Part shown: piece after piece, positions 27,167 to 36,977 of the stretch
Position numbering within the stretch: position 1 is the stretch's first letter
Layout of the letters: every line of letters begins with the position of its first letter
Origin: Mycobacterium colombiense
GTDB taxonomy: Bacteria > Actinomycetota > Actinomycetes > Mycobacteriales > Mycobacteriaceae
Direction of reading: 5' to 3'
NCBI RefSeq assembly: GCF_001665835.1
Contig: NZ_LZSX01000003.1
Coordinates: 1-64,000 of the forward strand
Length of the DNA: 64,000 nucleotides
Position numbers and translations under genes: made by a program
Notes under the pieces: model-generated
The model's input: the letters and a program-made list of their open reading frames with translations, nothing else
Databases searched by the model: none
What the model was told of the DNA's origin: nothing

Positions 27167-28351
27167 TCAGTACATGATCATGTCGGGTTGCATCTGCTGC
27201 GCCCATGCCACGATCCCGCCCTGCAAATGCACCGCGTCGGCGAATCCGGCCTTGCGCAGCACCGCCAGCGCCTGGGCCGAGCGCACCCCGGTTTTGCAGT
27301 ACAGCACCGGCAGGCGGTCCTGCGGCAGCTTTGCCAGACCCTCGCCGGAATTGATCAACGACTGCGGAATCAGCTGGGCCCCGTCGATGTGCACGATGTC
27401 GAACTCCACCGGCTCACGCACGTCGATCAGGGCAAACTTCTTGCCGGAATCCAGCCAGTCGCGCAATTCCCGCGGGGTGATGGCTGACGCGTCGTCGTGG
27501 GCGGCGGGCGCCGGCACCGCGCCGCACAACTGCTCGTAGTCGACGAGCTCGGTGATCTTCGGCCTCGACGCGTCCGACGGATCGCGACGGATCGCGATGG
27601 TGCGGTAGGTCATCTCCAGGGCGTCGTAGATCATCAGCCGGCCCAGCAGCGAGTCGCCGATCCCGGTAATGAGTTTGATCACTTCTGTGCTCATCACCGA
27701 CGCGATGGAGGCGCAGACGATGCCCAGCACGCCGCCCTCGGCGCAGGAGGGGACGGAGCCGGCCGGCGGCGGCTCAGGGTAGAGGTCGCGATAGTTGAGT
27801 CCGCGTCCGTCCGGGGCGTCCTCCCAGCACACCGAGACCTGGCCTTCGAAGCGGTAGATCGACCCCCACACGTAGGGCTTCTTCGCCAGCACGGCCGCGT
27901 CGTTGACCAGATATCGGGTCGCGAAGTTGTCGGTGCCGTCGACGATCAGGTCGTAGTGGCCGAACAGCTCGACGGCGTTGGTGGAGTCCAGGCGGAATTC
28001 GTGCAGCCGCACGTCGACCAGCGGGTTGATCGCGGCGATGGAGTCGCGCGCCGATTGGGCCTTGGATCGTCCGACGTCGGCCACCCCGTGGATGATCTGG
28101 CGGTGCAGGTTCGACTCATCGACCACGTCGAAATCGATGATGCCGATGGTGCCCACGCCGGCCGCCGCCAGGTAGAGCAACGTCGGCGCGCCCAGCCCGC
28201 CCGCGCCGATCACCAGCACCCGGGCGTTCTTGAGCCGCTTCTGCCCGTCGGGGCCCAGGCCGGGAATGATCAGGTGCCGGCTGTAGCGGGCCACCTCGTC
28301 GCCACTGAGGTGGTCTGCGGGTGCCACCAGAGGCGGCAGCGGCGTCGGCAC
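27167..28351 (-). CDS. moeZ: MoeZ, adenylyltransferase/sulfurtransferase
   Basis: The 394-residue protein fuses a ThiF/MoeB-type E1-like domain (GAGGLGAPTLLYLAAAG nucleotide loop, SCAEGGVLG) with a C-terminal rhodanese domain, whose catalytic Cys352 lies in LYCKTGVRSA. It activates and thiolates the C-termini of sulfur-carrier proteins for molybdopterin and cysteine synthesis. GTG at 28351 (GAGGAG upstream) gives the family-like start MPTPLPPLV; the longer frame to 28429 is unlikely. It sits between a TIGR02569-like protein and the DUF3152 protease, as Rv3206c does. Confidence 0.95.
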   Translation of the reverse strand: MPTPLPPLVAPADHLSGDEVARYSRHLIIPGLGPDGQKRLKNARVLVIGAGGLGAPTLLYLAAAGVGTIGIIDFDVVDESNLHRQIIHGVADVGRSKAQSARDSIAAINPLVDVRLHEFRLDSTNAVELFGHYDLIVDGTDNFATRYLVNDAAVLAKKPYVWGSIYRFEGQVSVCWEDAPDGRGLNYRDLYPEPPPAGSVPSCAEGGVLGIVCASIASVMSTEVIKLITGIGDSLLGRLMIYDALEMTYRTIAIRRDPSDASRPKITELVDYEQLCGAVPAPAAHDDASAITPRELRDWLDSGKKFALIDVREPVEFDIVHIDGAQLIPQSLINSGEGLAKLPQDRLPVLYCKTGVRSAQALAVLRKAGFADAVHLQGGIVAWAQQMQPDMIMY

Positions 28352-28444
28352 TGCGAAACATCTCCTCGGTCGGCCTGGCGGTAAGCGTCGTCTACCAACC
28401 ATCACAGCAGCCCTTTGCGGGCGCGGCAACGAGGCGGCGGTCCG

Positions 28445-29470
28445 TTAGGCGATCGGGTACGGCCAGGGATTGAACCGACAGGTCTTCCCGTCGGCCTTGA
28501 CGACGTCGGGATCGAACTGGGCGGCGTCGTTGTTCGCGGTCGAGAACGTCTGCTGCATCATCACCGGCGCCAGGGCGCCCTGCTGCTCGCACGGCTCGTG
28601 ATGCAGGTATCCGATGGCGTGGCCGACCTCGTGGTTGATCACGTACTGCCGGTAGGAGCCGATGTCGCCCTCGAACGGCACGGCTCCCCGTACCCAGCGC
28701 GCCTCGTTGAGGAAGACCCGCGCCTCGCGGTTGGCGCCGAACACCGGGTTGTAGCAAGAGGTCTCGAGCCGGAACTCGTAGCCGCACCCCTCGCGCACCG
28801 TCACCGGCGACACCAGCGAGATCCGAAAGTCGGGTTTGCCGTTGTCGATCCGGATGAACGCGAACTGCGGGTTGTGCGTCCAGCCCTTCGGATTGCCCAG
28901 CGTCTGCTCGACCATCTCGGCGAAGGCGTCGTCGCCGCCGAACATGGTCGGGTCGATGCCGTTCTCGACTTCGACGGTGTACCTGAACACCTTTGCGGTG
29001 CCCTGGCCGGTCTGCGGTGTGGCGCCCGGGACGACGTGCCAGGTCTTGTCGCCGGCTTCGGTGAACGGTCCGCCGTCGGGCAGGGTCCCGGCCGGCAGGT
29101 TGGCGTCGAACGCGGCAAGCCCGCGCGGCGGGGCGTCGATGATCGTGGTGCCCACCGTGCCGATCGCCGTCGGACTCTGGATGGGCTGGCTCGCCGTCGG
29201 CTTCGGCGCGCCGGTGCCGGTCACCGTCTGGTACATCACGACCGCGGTGAGCACCACCAGGACGGGCAGGGCGTACGCGCGCCACCCGTAGGTGGAGACG
29301 AACCGCCCCAGCCAGGTCTGTTTGCGCCATTGGCGCGGCCGCTCACGGTCGGCCCGGACCCGTCCGGCCTCCCTCGCCAGGGGGTCGCGCAGCGCCCGCA
29401 GGGGCTCGCGCCACTCGTCGCGCAGCACCGGCACGCGACCTGTGCTGCGCGGGGGCCGCGGGGACGTCAT
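28445..29470 (-). CDS. DUF3152 membrane-anchored metallopeptidase-like protein (Rv3207c-like)
   Basis: The 341-residue protein has a long cytoplasmic basic N-terminus, one membrane helix (AYALPVLVVLTAVVMYQTV at about residues 70-90), then an extracytoplasmic domain. The extended zincin motif HEVGHAIGYLHH sits near the C-terminus with flanking Cys residues that could pair outside the cell. Family DUF3152 is actinobacterial and its substrate is unknown. ATG at 29470 (MTSPRPPRS) is preferred. It is divergent from the TetR regulator. Confidence 0.85.
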   Translation of the reverse strand: MTSPRPPRSTGRVPVLRDEWREPLRALRDPLAREAGRVRADRERPRQWRKQTWLGRFVSTYGWRAYALPVLVVLTAVVMYQTVTGTGAPKPTASQPIQSPTAIGTVGTTIIDAPPRGLAAFDANLPAGTLPDGGPFTEAGDKTWHVVPGATPQTGQGTAKVFRYTVEVENGIDPTMFGGDDAFAEMVEQTLGNPKGWTHNPQFAFIRIDNGKPDFRISLVSPVTVREGCGYEFRLETSCYNPVFGANREARVFLNEARWVRGAVPFEGDIGSYRQYVINHEVGHAIGYLHHEPCEQQGALAPVMMQQTFSTANNDAAQFDPDVVKADGKTCRFNPWPYPIA

Positions 29471-29652
29471 TTCCCCAGGATTACACAGCCCGGTACCCGC
29501 GCCGTCCGTGGCGCGCCCGAATCCACCGTCTGACACCGCTTCTGCCTGCGGCGACGACCGCGATGACGGTCGCAACGAGCGGGCGAGTAGTAAGGTCTTT
29601 TCCACGGGCTGCGAGCGGCTGACCCGGTTTACCGATGGCCGGCCGCCGATAA

Positions 29653-30611
<959 letters not shown>

Positions 30612-30813
30612 GGTCACCCCTTCCATGGGTCTTGCAGTCTTGCGCAGGTGTTTCCAGTCCCGGCCCTGTCAGCAGCAGGCTAGTTGACGCGGCTGACCCC
30701 CACCTCCCCGCGTCCCCCCACTTCGCGGTCAGCGAAACCGCGGTCGCAGCGCGGTAACGATTCGCTTGCAGGTTGTCTCACGCACCCGCGCGATACCCGA
30801 TCCGTGTTTTCAC

Positions 30814-31548
30814 ATGGCTAACTTCGGCACCATGGGTACCACACTGCCGCACCTTGACGACAGGATCCGGGACTACCCCGACGACGACGTTGACGACGCC
30901 TGCGATACCGACCCCTACCTGAACGCCGACTACAACTGGACGGGCTGGCCGGCCGACTCGCGCTGGCGTCCCGCCACGGCGGTGGTGGGCGTGGTGGTTG
31001 CCCTGGGCGCCATCGCCACCGCCGTCATCATCAACAGCGGCGACAGCGCGTCGACGAAGGCCACGCTGGGTGCACCCGCTCCCCACCCGGTGACCTCGGC
31101 GCCCGCGACGACCAAGGCCTCGGTGCCGCCCAAGGCCGCCCCCGGCCCCTCCCAGCTGCCCGCCGAGACCTTCACCACGGTCACCACGCCCAGCGCCGCG
31201 CCCGTCGCACCGCCGGCGGCAGCCGCGCCCACCGTCGCGCCGCCACTCGCTGCGGCGCCGCCGACGGCCGCGCTGAATCCGCGCACCGTGCTCTACAGCG
31301 TGAACGGGACCAAGCAGCTGCTGGACCTGGTGAACATCGTCTACACCGACGCGCGGGGCGTGCCGCAGACCGAGTTCAACGTGTCGCTGCCGTGGTCGAA
31401 GCTCGTGGTGCTGAACCCCGGCGTGCAGACCGAATCGGTCGTCGCGACCAGCTTCTACGGCCAGCTCAGCTGCTCGATCTTCAACGCCGCCGGTCAGCGA
31501 GTCATCGCGTCGACCAACGCCTCGAACATGGCGACCTGCGCGCGCTGA
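30814..31548 (+). CDS. Thr/Pro-rich membrane-anchored protein with MmpS-like C-terminus (Rv3209-like)
   Basis: The 244-residue protein has an acidic cytoplasmic N-terminus, one membrane helix (TAVVGVVVALGAIATAVIINS), and a long Pro/Ala/Thr-rich linker. A globular C-terminal domain follows (VLYSVNGTKQLLDLVNIVYT, TEFNVSLPWSKLVVL), whose strands resemble MmpS proteins, which support MmpL lipid transporters. Two cysteines in it (SCSIF, ATCAR) could pair. No MmpL gene is adjacent. ATG at 30814 was chosen; ATG at 30832 is also possible. Confidence 0.72.
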   Translation: MANFGTMGTTLPHLDDRIRDYPDDDVDDACDTDPYLNADYNWTGWPADSRWRPATAVVGVVVALGAIATAVIINSGDSASTKATLGAPAPHPVTSAPATTKASVPPKAAPGPSQLPAETFTTVTTPSAAPVAPPAAAAPTVAPPLAAAPPTAALNPRTVLYSVNGTKQLLDLVNIVYTDARGVPQTEFNVSLPWSKLVVLNPGVQTESVVATSFYGQLSCSIFNAAGQRVIASTNASNMATCAR

Positions 31549-31555
31549 GTCCATG

Positions 31556-31600
31556 GCCGTGACCCGCTGCGCCCGGCTGCGCCGCGCTTGCGATCACGGC
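31556..31600. repeat. 45-bp palindromic intergenic element, copy 1
   Basis: Seven-base arms GCCGTGA and TCACGGC enclose a 31-base core starting CCCGCTGCGCCCGG. It lies in a convergent intergenic gap between the MmpS-like gene and the ferritin-like gene. The same core with two changes and different arms is found at 35410-35454. A partial repeat (CCGTGACCCGCTG) recurs just downstream. It may act as a terminator or a mobile palindromic repeat. Confidence 0.7.
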
Positions 31601-31631
31601 GAGCAGTCCCATCGCCGTGACCCGCTGAGGC

Positions 31632-32351
31632 TCAGCTCAGGCCCAGTTCGTGCATGCGCCGGTCGTGCGTCTGCTGCATCCGGTCGAAGAACGCGTTGAG
31701 CTGGCCCAGCCCGCCGGCGCCCGACATCACCAGGTCGACCAGCTCGTCGTGGTCGGCCAGCAGGTACTGGGCCTGCGTGATCGCTTCGCCGAACAGGCGG
31801 CGTGACCACAGCGCCAGGCGGCTGCGCTGCTTGCCACTGGACGTCACCGCGGCGCGCACCTCGGCGACGACGAACTGCGAGTGCCCGGTTTCCGACAGCG
31901 CCGCGCGCACCACGTCGGCAACCTCGCCGGGCAGGCCGTGGGCGATCTCCAGGTACAGATCGGCCGCCAGGGCGTCGCCCACATAGGTCTTCACCAAGGC
32001 CTCCAGCCACGTGCTGGGCATCGTCAGCCGGTGATAATTCTCCAGCGCCGAGACGTACTTGGACATCGCCGACACCACATCGACACCGCGGTTTTCCAGC
32101 GCGTCGCGCAGCTGCTCGTAGTGCTGCATCTCGGCGGCGGCCATGCTGGCCATCGAGATCCGTCCGCGCAGGTCGGGGGCCATCCGCGCCTCGTCGGTGA
32201 GCCGGTAGAACGCGGCGATCTCGCCGTAGGCCAGGACCGCGAACAACTCGTTGACGCCCGGGTGATCGGCCGACAGCCGCGGGGCGGGTGAATCGTCGAT
32301 TTGGTCGGCGGCGAGATCGGCTTCGGAGGGCTCGCAGGAGGGCCGGGTCAT
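31632..32351 (-). CDS. Ferritin-like-fold protein (Rv3210c-like)
   Basis: The 239-residue all-helical protein shows a ferritin-like four-helix pattern with candidate metal ligands in YGEIAAFYRL, MQHYEQL and later helices. It belongs to an actinobacterial family called 'ferritin-like fold-containing'; a ferroxidase role is not proven. Its start is ATG at 32351. It is divergent from the DEAD-box helicase gene and converges on the MmpS-like gene across the palindromic element. Confidence 0.82.
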   Translation of the reverse strand: MTRPSCEPSEADLAADQIDDSPAPRLSADHPGVNELFAVLAYGEIAAFYRLTDEARMAPDLRGRISMASMAAAEMQHYEQLRDALENRGVDVVSAMSKYVSALENYHRLTMPSTWLEALVKTYVGDALAADLYLEIAHGLPGEVADVVRAALSETGHSQFVVAEVRAAVTSSGKQRSRLALWSRRLFGEAITQAQYLLADHDELVDLVMSGAGGLGQLNAFFDRMQQTHDRRMHELGLS

Positions 32352-32630
32352 GGCAACACTGTAGTCGGCTGACGTAGCGCAAAATGGGAGCCAGCTGTCG
32401 ACCAGCTATCATGTTGTTAGATGGCGGCTGTATCTATGCCGTAACTGTTTTTTCAAGCCGCTATCGGCGAAATGTGCGTGCACAGCTGGCCCGCCCTGAC
32501 TGGGCTCTCCCAGACTGAGCCAGGGCCGGCGACTCGGCGACGTATTCGGAGTCGGAACTCGTGCGCGCGTGACCGCGACAGAGAAATACCGACACAAACC
32601 GAACGTCACCGAGAGGCTACCTACCCACGC

Positions 32631-34154
32631 ATGACCACACTCACCAGCACAACTGAACTGACCTTTGCGCAACTCGGCGTCCGCGACGAAATCGTGCGCG
32701 CGCTCGCCGAAAAAGGGATCGAAAGCCCTTTTGCCATCCAGGAACTGACCCTGCCGATGGCGCTCGCCGGCGACGATCTGATCGGCCAGGCCCGCACCGG
32801 GATGGGCAAGACCTTCGCCTTCGGCGTGCCGCTGCTGCAGCGCATCACGTCCGGCACCGCCGCCCGGCCGCTGAACGGAACACCGCGGGCGCTGATCGTG
32901 GTGCCCACCCGCGAGCTGTGCCTGCAGGTCACCGATGACCTGACGCTGGCCGCCAAGCACCTGATCGCCGATGGCCACCGGCGACTGTCGGTGGTGCCCA
33001 TCTACGGCGGGCGCCCCTACGAGCCGCAGATCGAGGCGCTGCGCGCCGGCGCCGATGTCGTGGTCGGCACGCCAGGACGGCTGCTCGACCTGAGCCAACA
33101 GAACCACCTGCAACTGGGCGGGCTGTCGGTGCTGGTGCTCGACGAAGCCGACGAGATGCTCGACCTGGGCTTTTTGCCCGACATCGAGCGCATCCTGCGC
33201 CAGATCCCGACCGACCGGCAATCCATGCTGTTCTCGGCCACCATGCCGGACCCGATCATCACGCTGGCCCGCACCTTCATGAACCAGCCCACCCACATCC
33301 GGGCGGAGGCGCCCCACTCGGCGGCCACCCACGACACCACCGTCCAGTACGTCTACCGGGCCCACGCCCTGGACAAGGTGGAGCTGGTCAGCCGGGTGCT
33401 GCAGGCCGAGGGCCGCGGCGCGACGATGATCTTCACCCGCACCAAGCGCACCGCCCAGAAGGTGGCCGACGAGCTGGCCGAGCGCGGTTTCGCGGTGGGC
33501 GCGGTCCACGGCGACCTGGGCCAGGCGGCGCGCGAGAAGGCGCTCAAGGCCTTCCGGACCGGCGAGATCGACGTGCTGGTCGCCACCGACGTCGCCGCCC
33601 GCGGCATCGACATCGATGACATCACCCACGTCATCAACTACCAGATCCCCGAGGACGAGCAGGCCTACGTGCACCGCATCGGCCGGACCGGCCGCGCCGG
33701 TAAGACCGGTATCGCGGTCACCCTGGTGGACTGGGACGAGCTACCCCGCTGGTCACTGATCGACAAGGCGCTCGGTCTGGACTGCCCCGAGCCCGCGGAG
33801 ACCTACTCCAATTCTCCGCATCTCCACGCCGAGCTCGGCATCCCCGCCGAGGTCGCCGGCACGGTGGGCGCGGCCCGCAAGCCGCAAGGCCAGCGCCGCA
33901 GCAGCGACCGCGACGGCAAGAAGCCGGAGCAGAAGTCGGAGAGGCCCGCCCGCCGCTCCGGCACCCGGCGGCGCACGCGGGGCGGCCAGCCCGTCACCGC
34001 GCACCCGTCGGGCAACGGCGCCGCAAGCGCCAACGGCGAGGCCGCCGCGGAAACCCCGGCCGGCTCACCCCCGGGCAACGCCGGCTCCACCCGGCGCCGC
34101 CGCCGGCGTCGCAAGCCCGCCGAGGGGCAGGCCGCCGCCACGCAGAGCAACTAA
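32631..34154 (+). CDS. rhlE: DEAD-box RNA helicase RhlE-like
   Basis: The 507-residue protein has the full DEAD-box set: Q motif (FAIQELT), ARTGMGKT (motif I), PTRELC (Ia), DEAD (II), SAT (III), and HRIGRTGRAGKTG (VI). It ends in a long basic, Arg/Gly-rich disordered tail (RRTRGG and RRRRRRRRK), a typical RNA-binding extension. It remodels RNA and is likely linked to ribosome assembly or RNA decay. ATG at 32631 starts directly before the helicase core; upstream residues lack homology. A 279-base gap upstream may hold a regulatory 5' leader. Confidence 0.92.
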   Translation: MTTLTSTTELTFAQLGVRDEIVRALAEKGIESPFAIQELTLPMALAGDDLIGQARTGMGKTFAFGVPLLQRITSGTAARPLNGTPRALIVVPTRELCLQVTDDLTLAAKHLIADGHRRLSVVPIYGGRPYEPQIEALRAGADVVVGTPGRLLDLSQQNHLQLGGLSVLVLDEADEMLDLGFLPDIERILRQIPTDRQSMLFSATMPDPIITLARTFMNQPTHIRAEAPHSAATHDTTVQYVYRAHALDKVELVSRVLQAEGRGATMIFTRTKRTAQKVADELAERGFAVGAVHGDLGQAAREKALKAFRTGEIDVLVATDVAARGIDIDDITHVINYQIPEDEQAYVHRIGRTGRAGKTGIAVTLVDWDELPRWSLIDKALGLDCPEPAETYSNSPHLHAELGIPAEVAGTVGAARKPQGQRRSSDRDGKKPEQKSERPARRSGTRRRTRGGQPVTAHPSGNGAASANGEAAAETPAGSPPGNAGSTRRRRRRRKPAEGQAAATQSN

Positions 34155-34170
34155 CGGCCCGCGCCGCCGC

Positions 34171-35397
34171 ATGGTCAGACCCGAGCGCCGCACCAAGGGC
34201 GACATGCTCGCCGCGGCGGCCATCGCGGTCGTCGTCGCCTCGGTCGCGGCGCTGATCTGGTGGAGCAGCGACGCCCGGGCCACCAGCAGCCGGCCCGCGG
34301 CCGTGCCCGCACCCAACCCGGCACCGGCCAAGCAGGTGCCGGCCGGACTGAAGCAGCTGTGGAGCGCCGCCAGTTCGGCCACCACCGCCCCGGTGGTCGC
34401 CGGCGGCGAGGTCGTCACCGCGGCGGGCCGCCGGATCGACGGGCGCGATCCCGACACCGGCCAATCCCGCTGGAGCTACGCCCGCGACACCGACCTGTGC
34501 GGGGTCACCTGGCTGTACCGCTACGCCGTCGGGGTCTACCGCGACGACCGCGGCTGCGGGCAGGTGAGCACCCTGGACGGCTCCACCGGTCGCCGGGGGC
34601 CCGCCCGCAGCGGCTACGCCGATCCGCGGGTGCGGCTCTCCTCCGACGGCATGACGGTGTTGTCGGTCGGCGACACCCGGCTGGAGCTGTGGCGTTCGGA
34701 CATGGTCCGGATGCTGGCCTACGGCGAGACCGATGCCCGGGTGAAGCCGTCGACGCGCGGACTGCACTCCGGATGCAAGCTGATCTCGGCCGCGGCCAGC
34801 TCGCAGGCGGTGTCGGTGCTGGAGAGCTGCGCGAACCAGGCCGACCTGCGGCTGGTGCTGCTGCGTCCGGGCAAAGACGACGACGAACCCCAGCAACACA
34901 TCGTGGCCGAACCGGGGATCGCGCCGGATTCGGGCGCCCGGGTGCTGACCGTCGCGGAGAACACCACCGCTGTGTACCTGCCGGCGCCGCAGCCCCGGGT
35001 CGACGTCATCGACCAAACCGGGGCGACGGTGTCGAGCACCCCGCTGCCCAAGCCGCCGTCACGCTCGGCGGTGGTCTCCCATCCGGGAAGCCAGATCACC
35101 TGGTGGACGGGCGATTCGCTGATGGTCTTCGATGCGAACACGCTGGCGCTGCGCTACACCATCGCCGCGGGCGACCGGACGGCGCCGTTGGGGCCCGGGG
35201 TGATGATGGCGGGCCGGCTGCTGGTGCCGGTCACCAGCGCGATCGGGGTCTACGACCCGCTCAGCGGCGCCAACGAACGCTACATTCCGGTGGACCGCTC
35301 GACGAGCGCCCCGCCCGCCGGCAAACCGGTGTTCCCCGCCGTGATCGGGTCGCACGTCCTCGAGCAGCGCGGCGACGCCTTGGTCGCGCTGGGTTAG
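34171..35397 (+). CDS. Membrane-anchored beta-propeller-like protein (Rv3212-like)
   Basis: The 408-residue protein has one N-terminal membrane helix (DMLAAAAIAVVVASVAALIWW), a Pro/Ala linker, and an extracytoplasmic domain of repeating beta units with PQQ-like character (DGRDPDTGQSRWSYARD, VFDANTLALRYTIAAGDR, VYDPLSGANERYIPV). Two Cys pairs may form disulfides. Its role is unknown; such propellers often scaffold envelope complexes. It starts 16 bases after the helicase stop, so the two are probably co-transcribed. The palindromic element copy 2 follows its stop. Confidence 0.78.
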   Translation: MVRPERRTKGDMLAAAAIAVVVASVAALIWWSSDARATSSRPAAVPAPNPAPAKQVPAGLKQLWSAASSATTAPVVAGGEVVTAAGRRIDGRDPDTGQSRWSYARDTDLCGVTWLYRYAVGVYRDDRGCGQVSTLDGSTGRRGPARSGYADPRVRLSSDGMTVLSVGDTRLELWRSDMVRMLAYGETDARVKPSTRGLHSGCKLISAAASSQAVSVLESCANQADLRLVLLRPGKDDDEPQQHIVAEPGIAPDSGARVLTVAENTTAVYLPAPQPRVDVIDQTGATVSSTPLPKPPSRSAVVSHPGSQITWWTGDSLMVFDANTLALRYTIAAGDRTAPLGPGVMMAGRLLVPVTSAIGVYDPLSGANERYIPVDRSTSAPPAGKPVFPAVIGSHVLEQRGDALVALG

Positions 35398-35409
35398 CTA
35401 CACCTGATG

Positions 35410-35454
35410 GTGGCGACCCGCTGCGCCCGACTCCGCCGCGCTTGCGATCGCCAC
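35410..35454. repeat. 45-bp palindromic intergenic element, copy 2
   Basis: Arms GTGGCGA and TCGCCAC enclose a 31-base core nearly identical to that at 31563-31593. Like copy 1 it fills a convergent gap (beta-propeller gene and parA-like gene) and touches the parA stop codon. The arms differ in sequence from copy 1 but keep pairing, which argues for selection on the hairpin. Confidence 0.7.
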
Positions 35455-36254
35455 TAGACCTCGACGGCGAACGTCGGCAGCGGCTTGCCGCTCTTCCAGT
35501 GCTTGAGCAGCGCCGCCGCCAGATCGCCGTAGGCCGCCGCGCCCTTGTTCTTGCGACCGGCCATCACCGACGAGCCCGAGGCGCTGGCCTCGGCGAATCG
35601 CACGGTGCGCGGGATCGGCGGAGCCAGCACCGACAGGTTGTACCGGTCGGCGACGTCGAGCAGGACGTCGCGGGTGTGGGTAGTCCGCGAGTCGTACAGC
35701 GTCGGCAGGGCGCCGAGCATGCGCAGCTCGGGGTTGGTGATCTGCTGGACATCGGCGACCGTGCGCAGGAACTGGCCGACCCCGCGATGCGCGAGCGTCT
35801 CGCACTGCAGCGGCACGATGACCTCGTCCGCCGCCGTCAGCCCGTTGAGGGTGAGCACGCCCAGCGACGGGGGGCAGTCGATGATCACCACGTCGAACTG
35901 GTCGCCGAGCTTGGCCAGGGCGCGCTTGAGCGCGTATTCGCGCCCGGCCCGCATCAGCAGCATCGCCTCCGCGCCGGCCAGGTCAATGTTGGCCGGCAGC
36001 AGCGTCATTCCCTCGGCCGTCTCGACCAGGGCAGCGTTGGGCTCGACCTCGCCGAGCAGCACCTCGTGCACGGACACGGGTAGCTTGTCCGGATCCTGGC
36101 CCAGCGAGAAGGTCAGGCAGCCCTGCGGGTCGAGGTCGACCAGCAGCACCCGTTTTTTCTCGTCCACCAACGCCGCCCCCAGCGACGCGACCGTGGTCGT
36201 CTTGGCGACACCGCCCTTTTGGTTGGCCACCGCCAATACCCGTGTCTTACTCAC
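35454..36254 (-). CDS. ParA/Soj-family ATPase (Rv3213c-like)
   Basis: The 266-residue ATPase has the deviant Walker A KGGVAKTTT, Walker A' VDLDPQGCLTF and Walker B DVVIIDCPPSLG. It lacks a partner parB and is an orphan ParA, so a chromosome or cargo positioning role is inferred only by family. GTG at 36254 gives MSKTRVLAVANQKGG and 266 residues, equal to the remembered M. tuberculosis length; an ATG at 36290 is possible. It converges on the beta-propeller gene and is divergent from gpm2. Confidence 0.92.
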   Translation of the reverse strand: MSKTRVLAVANQKGGVAKTTTVASLGAALVDEKKRVLLVDLDPQGCLTFSLGQDPDKLPVSVHEVLLGEVEPNAALVETAEGMTLLPANIDLAGAEAMLLMRAGREYALKRALAKLGDQFDVVIIDCPPSLGVLTLNGLTAADEVIVPLQCETLAHRGVGQFLRTVADVQQITNPELRMLGALPTLYDSRTTHTRDVLLDVADRYNLSVLAPPIPRTVRFAEASASGSSVMAGRKNKGAAAYGDLAAALLKHWKSGKPLPTFAVEV

Positions 36255-36386
36255 CGGCGCCGCCACCTCATCGCTGCCTCCCCACTGCATCGTCGCGTGC
36301 GGTTTACAGTGCCATCCTGGCATGTTCGCCCGCCGTGCGCTTCGGCCTGAGCAACCGCCGCGAGTCTTCCGGCAGAATCAGTCGAT

Positions 36387-36977
36387 ATGGGCTTGCACAA
36401 TCACCGGCTGGTGCTGCTGCGCCACGGCGAGACCGAGTGGTCGAAATCGGGCCAGCACACCGGCCGCACCGAGGTCGAGCTGACCGAGGCCGGCCGAACG
36501 CAGGCCAAGCTGGCCGGCGGGGTGCTCGGGGAACTCAAACTCGTTGACCCGCTGGTGATCAGCAGCCCGCGGCGGCGTTCCCTGACCACCGCGGAGCTGG
36601 CCGGGCTGCCCGTGGACGAGGTGTCCGAGCTGCTGGCGGAGTGGGATTACGGCTCCTATGAGGGCCTGACCACCGCGCAGATCCGGGAGACGGTGCCCGA
36701 TTGGCTGGTGTGGACGCACGGCTGCCCGGGCGGTGAGACTGTCGCCCAGGTCAGTGGGCGCGCGGACGCGGCCGTCGCGATGGCGCTGCAGCACATGGAG
36801 TCGCGCGACGTGGTCTTCGTCAGCCACGGCCACTTCTCCCGCGCGGTGATCACGCGCTGGGTCGAGCTGCCGCTGGTCGACGGCAGCCGGTTCGGCATGA
36901 TCACCGCGTCGATCGCGGTCTGCGGGTTCGAGCACGGGGTGCGGCAGCTGGTCGCGCTCGGATTGACCGGTCAGTGA
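36387..36977 (+). CDS. gpm2: Histidine phosphatase (gpm2-like)
   Basis: The 196-residue protein has the phosphohistidine motif LLRHGETEW near the N-terminus, the paired His in VSHGHFSRAV, and the conserved Arg in SSPRRRSL. Although named as a phosphoglycerate mutase, the M. tuberculosis homologue (Rv3214) behaves as an acid phosphatase (from memory). Its stop overlaps the entC start by four bases, so the two are translationally coupled. ATG at 36387 is clear. Confidence 0.9.
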   Translation: MGLHNHRLVLLRHGETEWSKSGQHTGRTEVELTEAGRTQAKLAGGVLGELKLVDPLVISSPRRRSLTTAELAGLPVDEVSELLAEWDYGSYEGLTTAQIRETVPDWLVWTHGCPGGETVAQVSGRADAAVAMALQHMESRDVVFVSHGHFSRAVITRWVELPLVDGSRFGMITASIAVCGFEHGVRQLVALGLTGQ

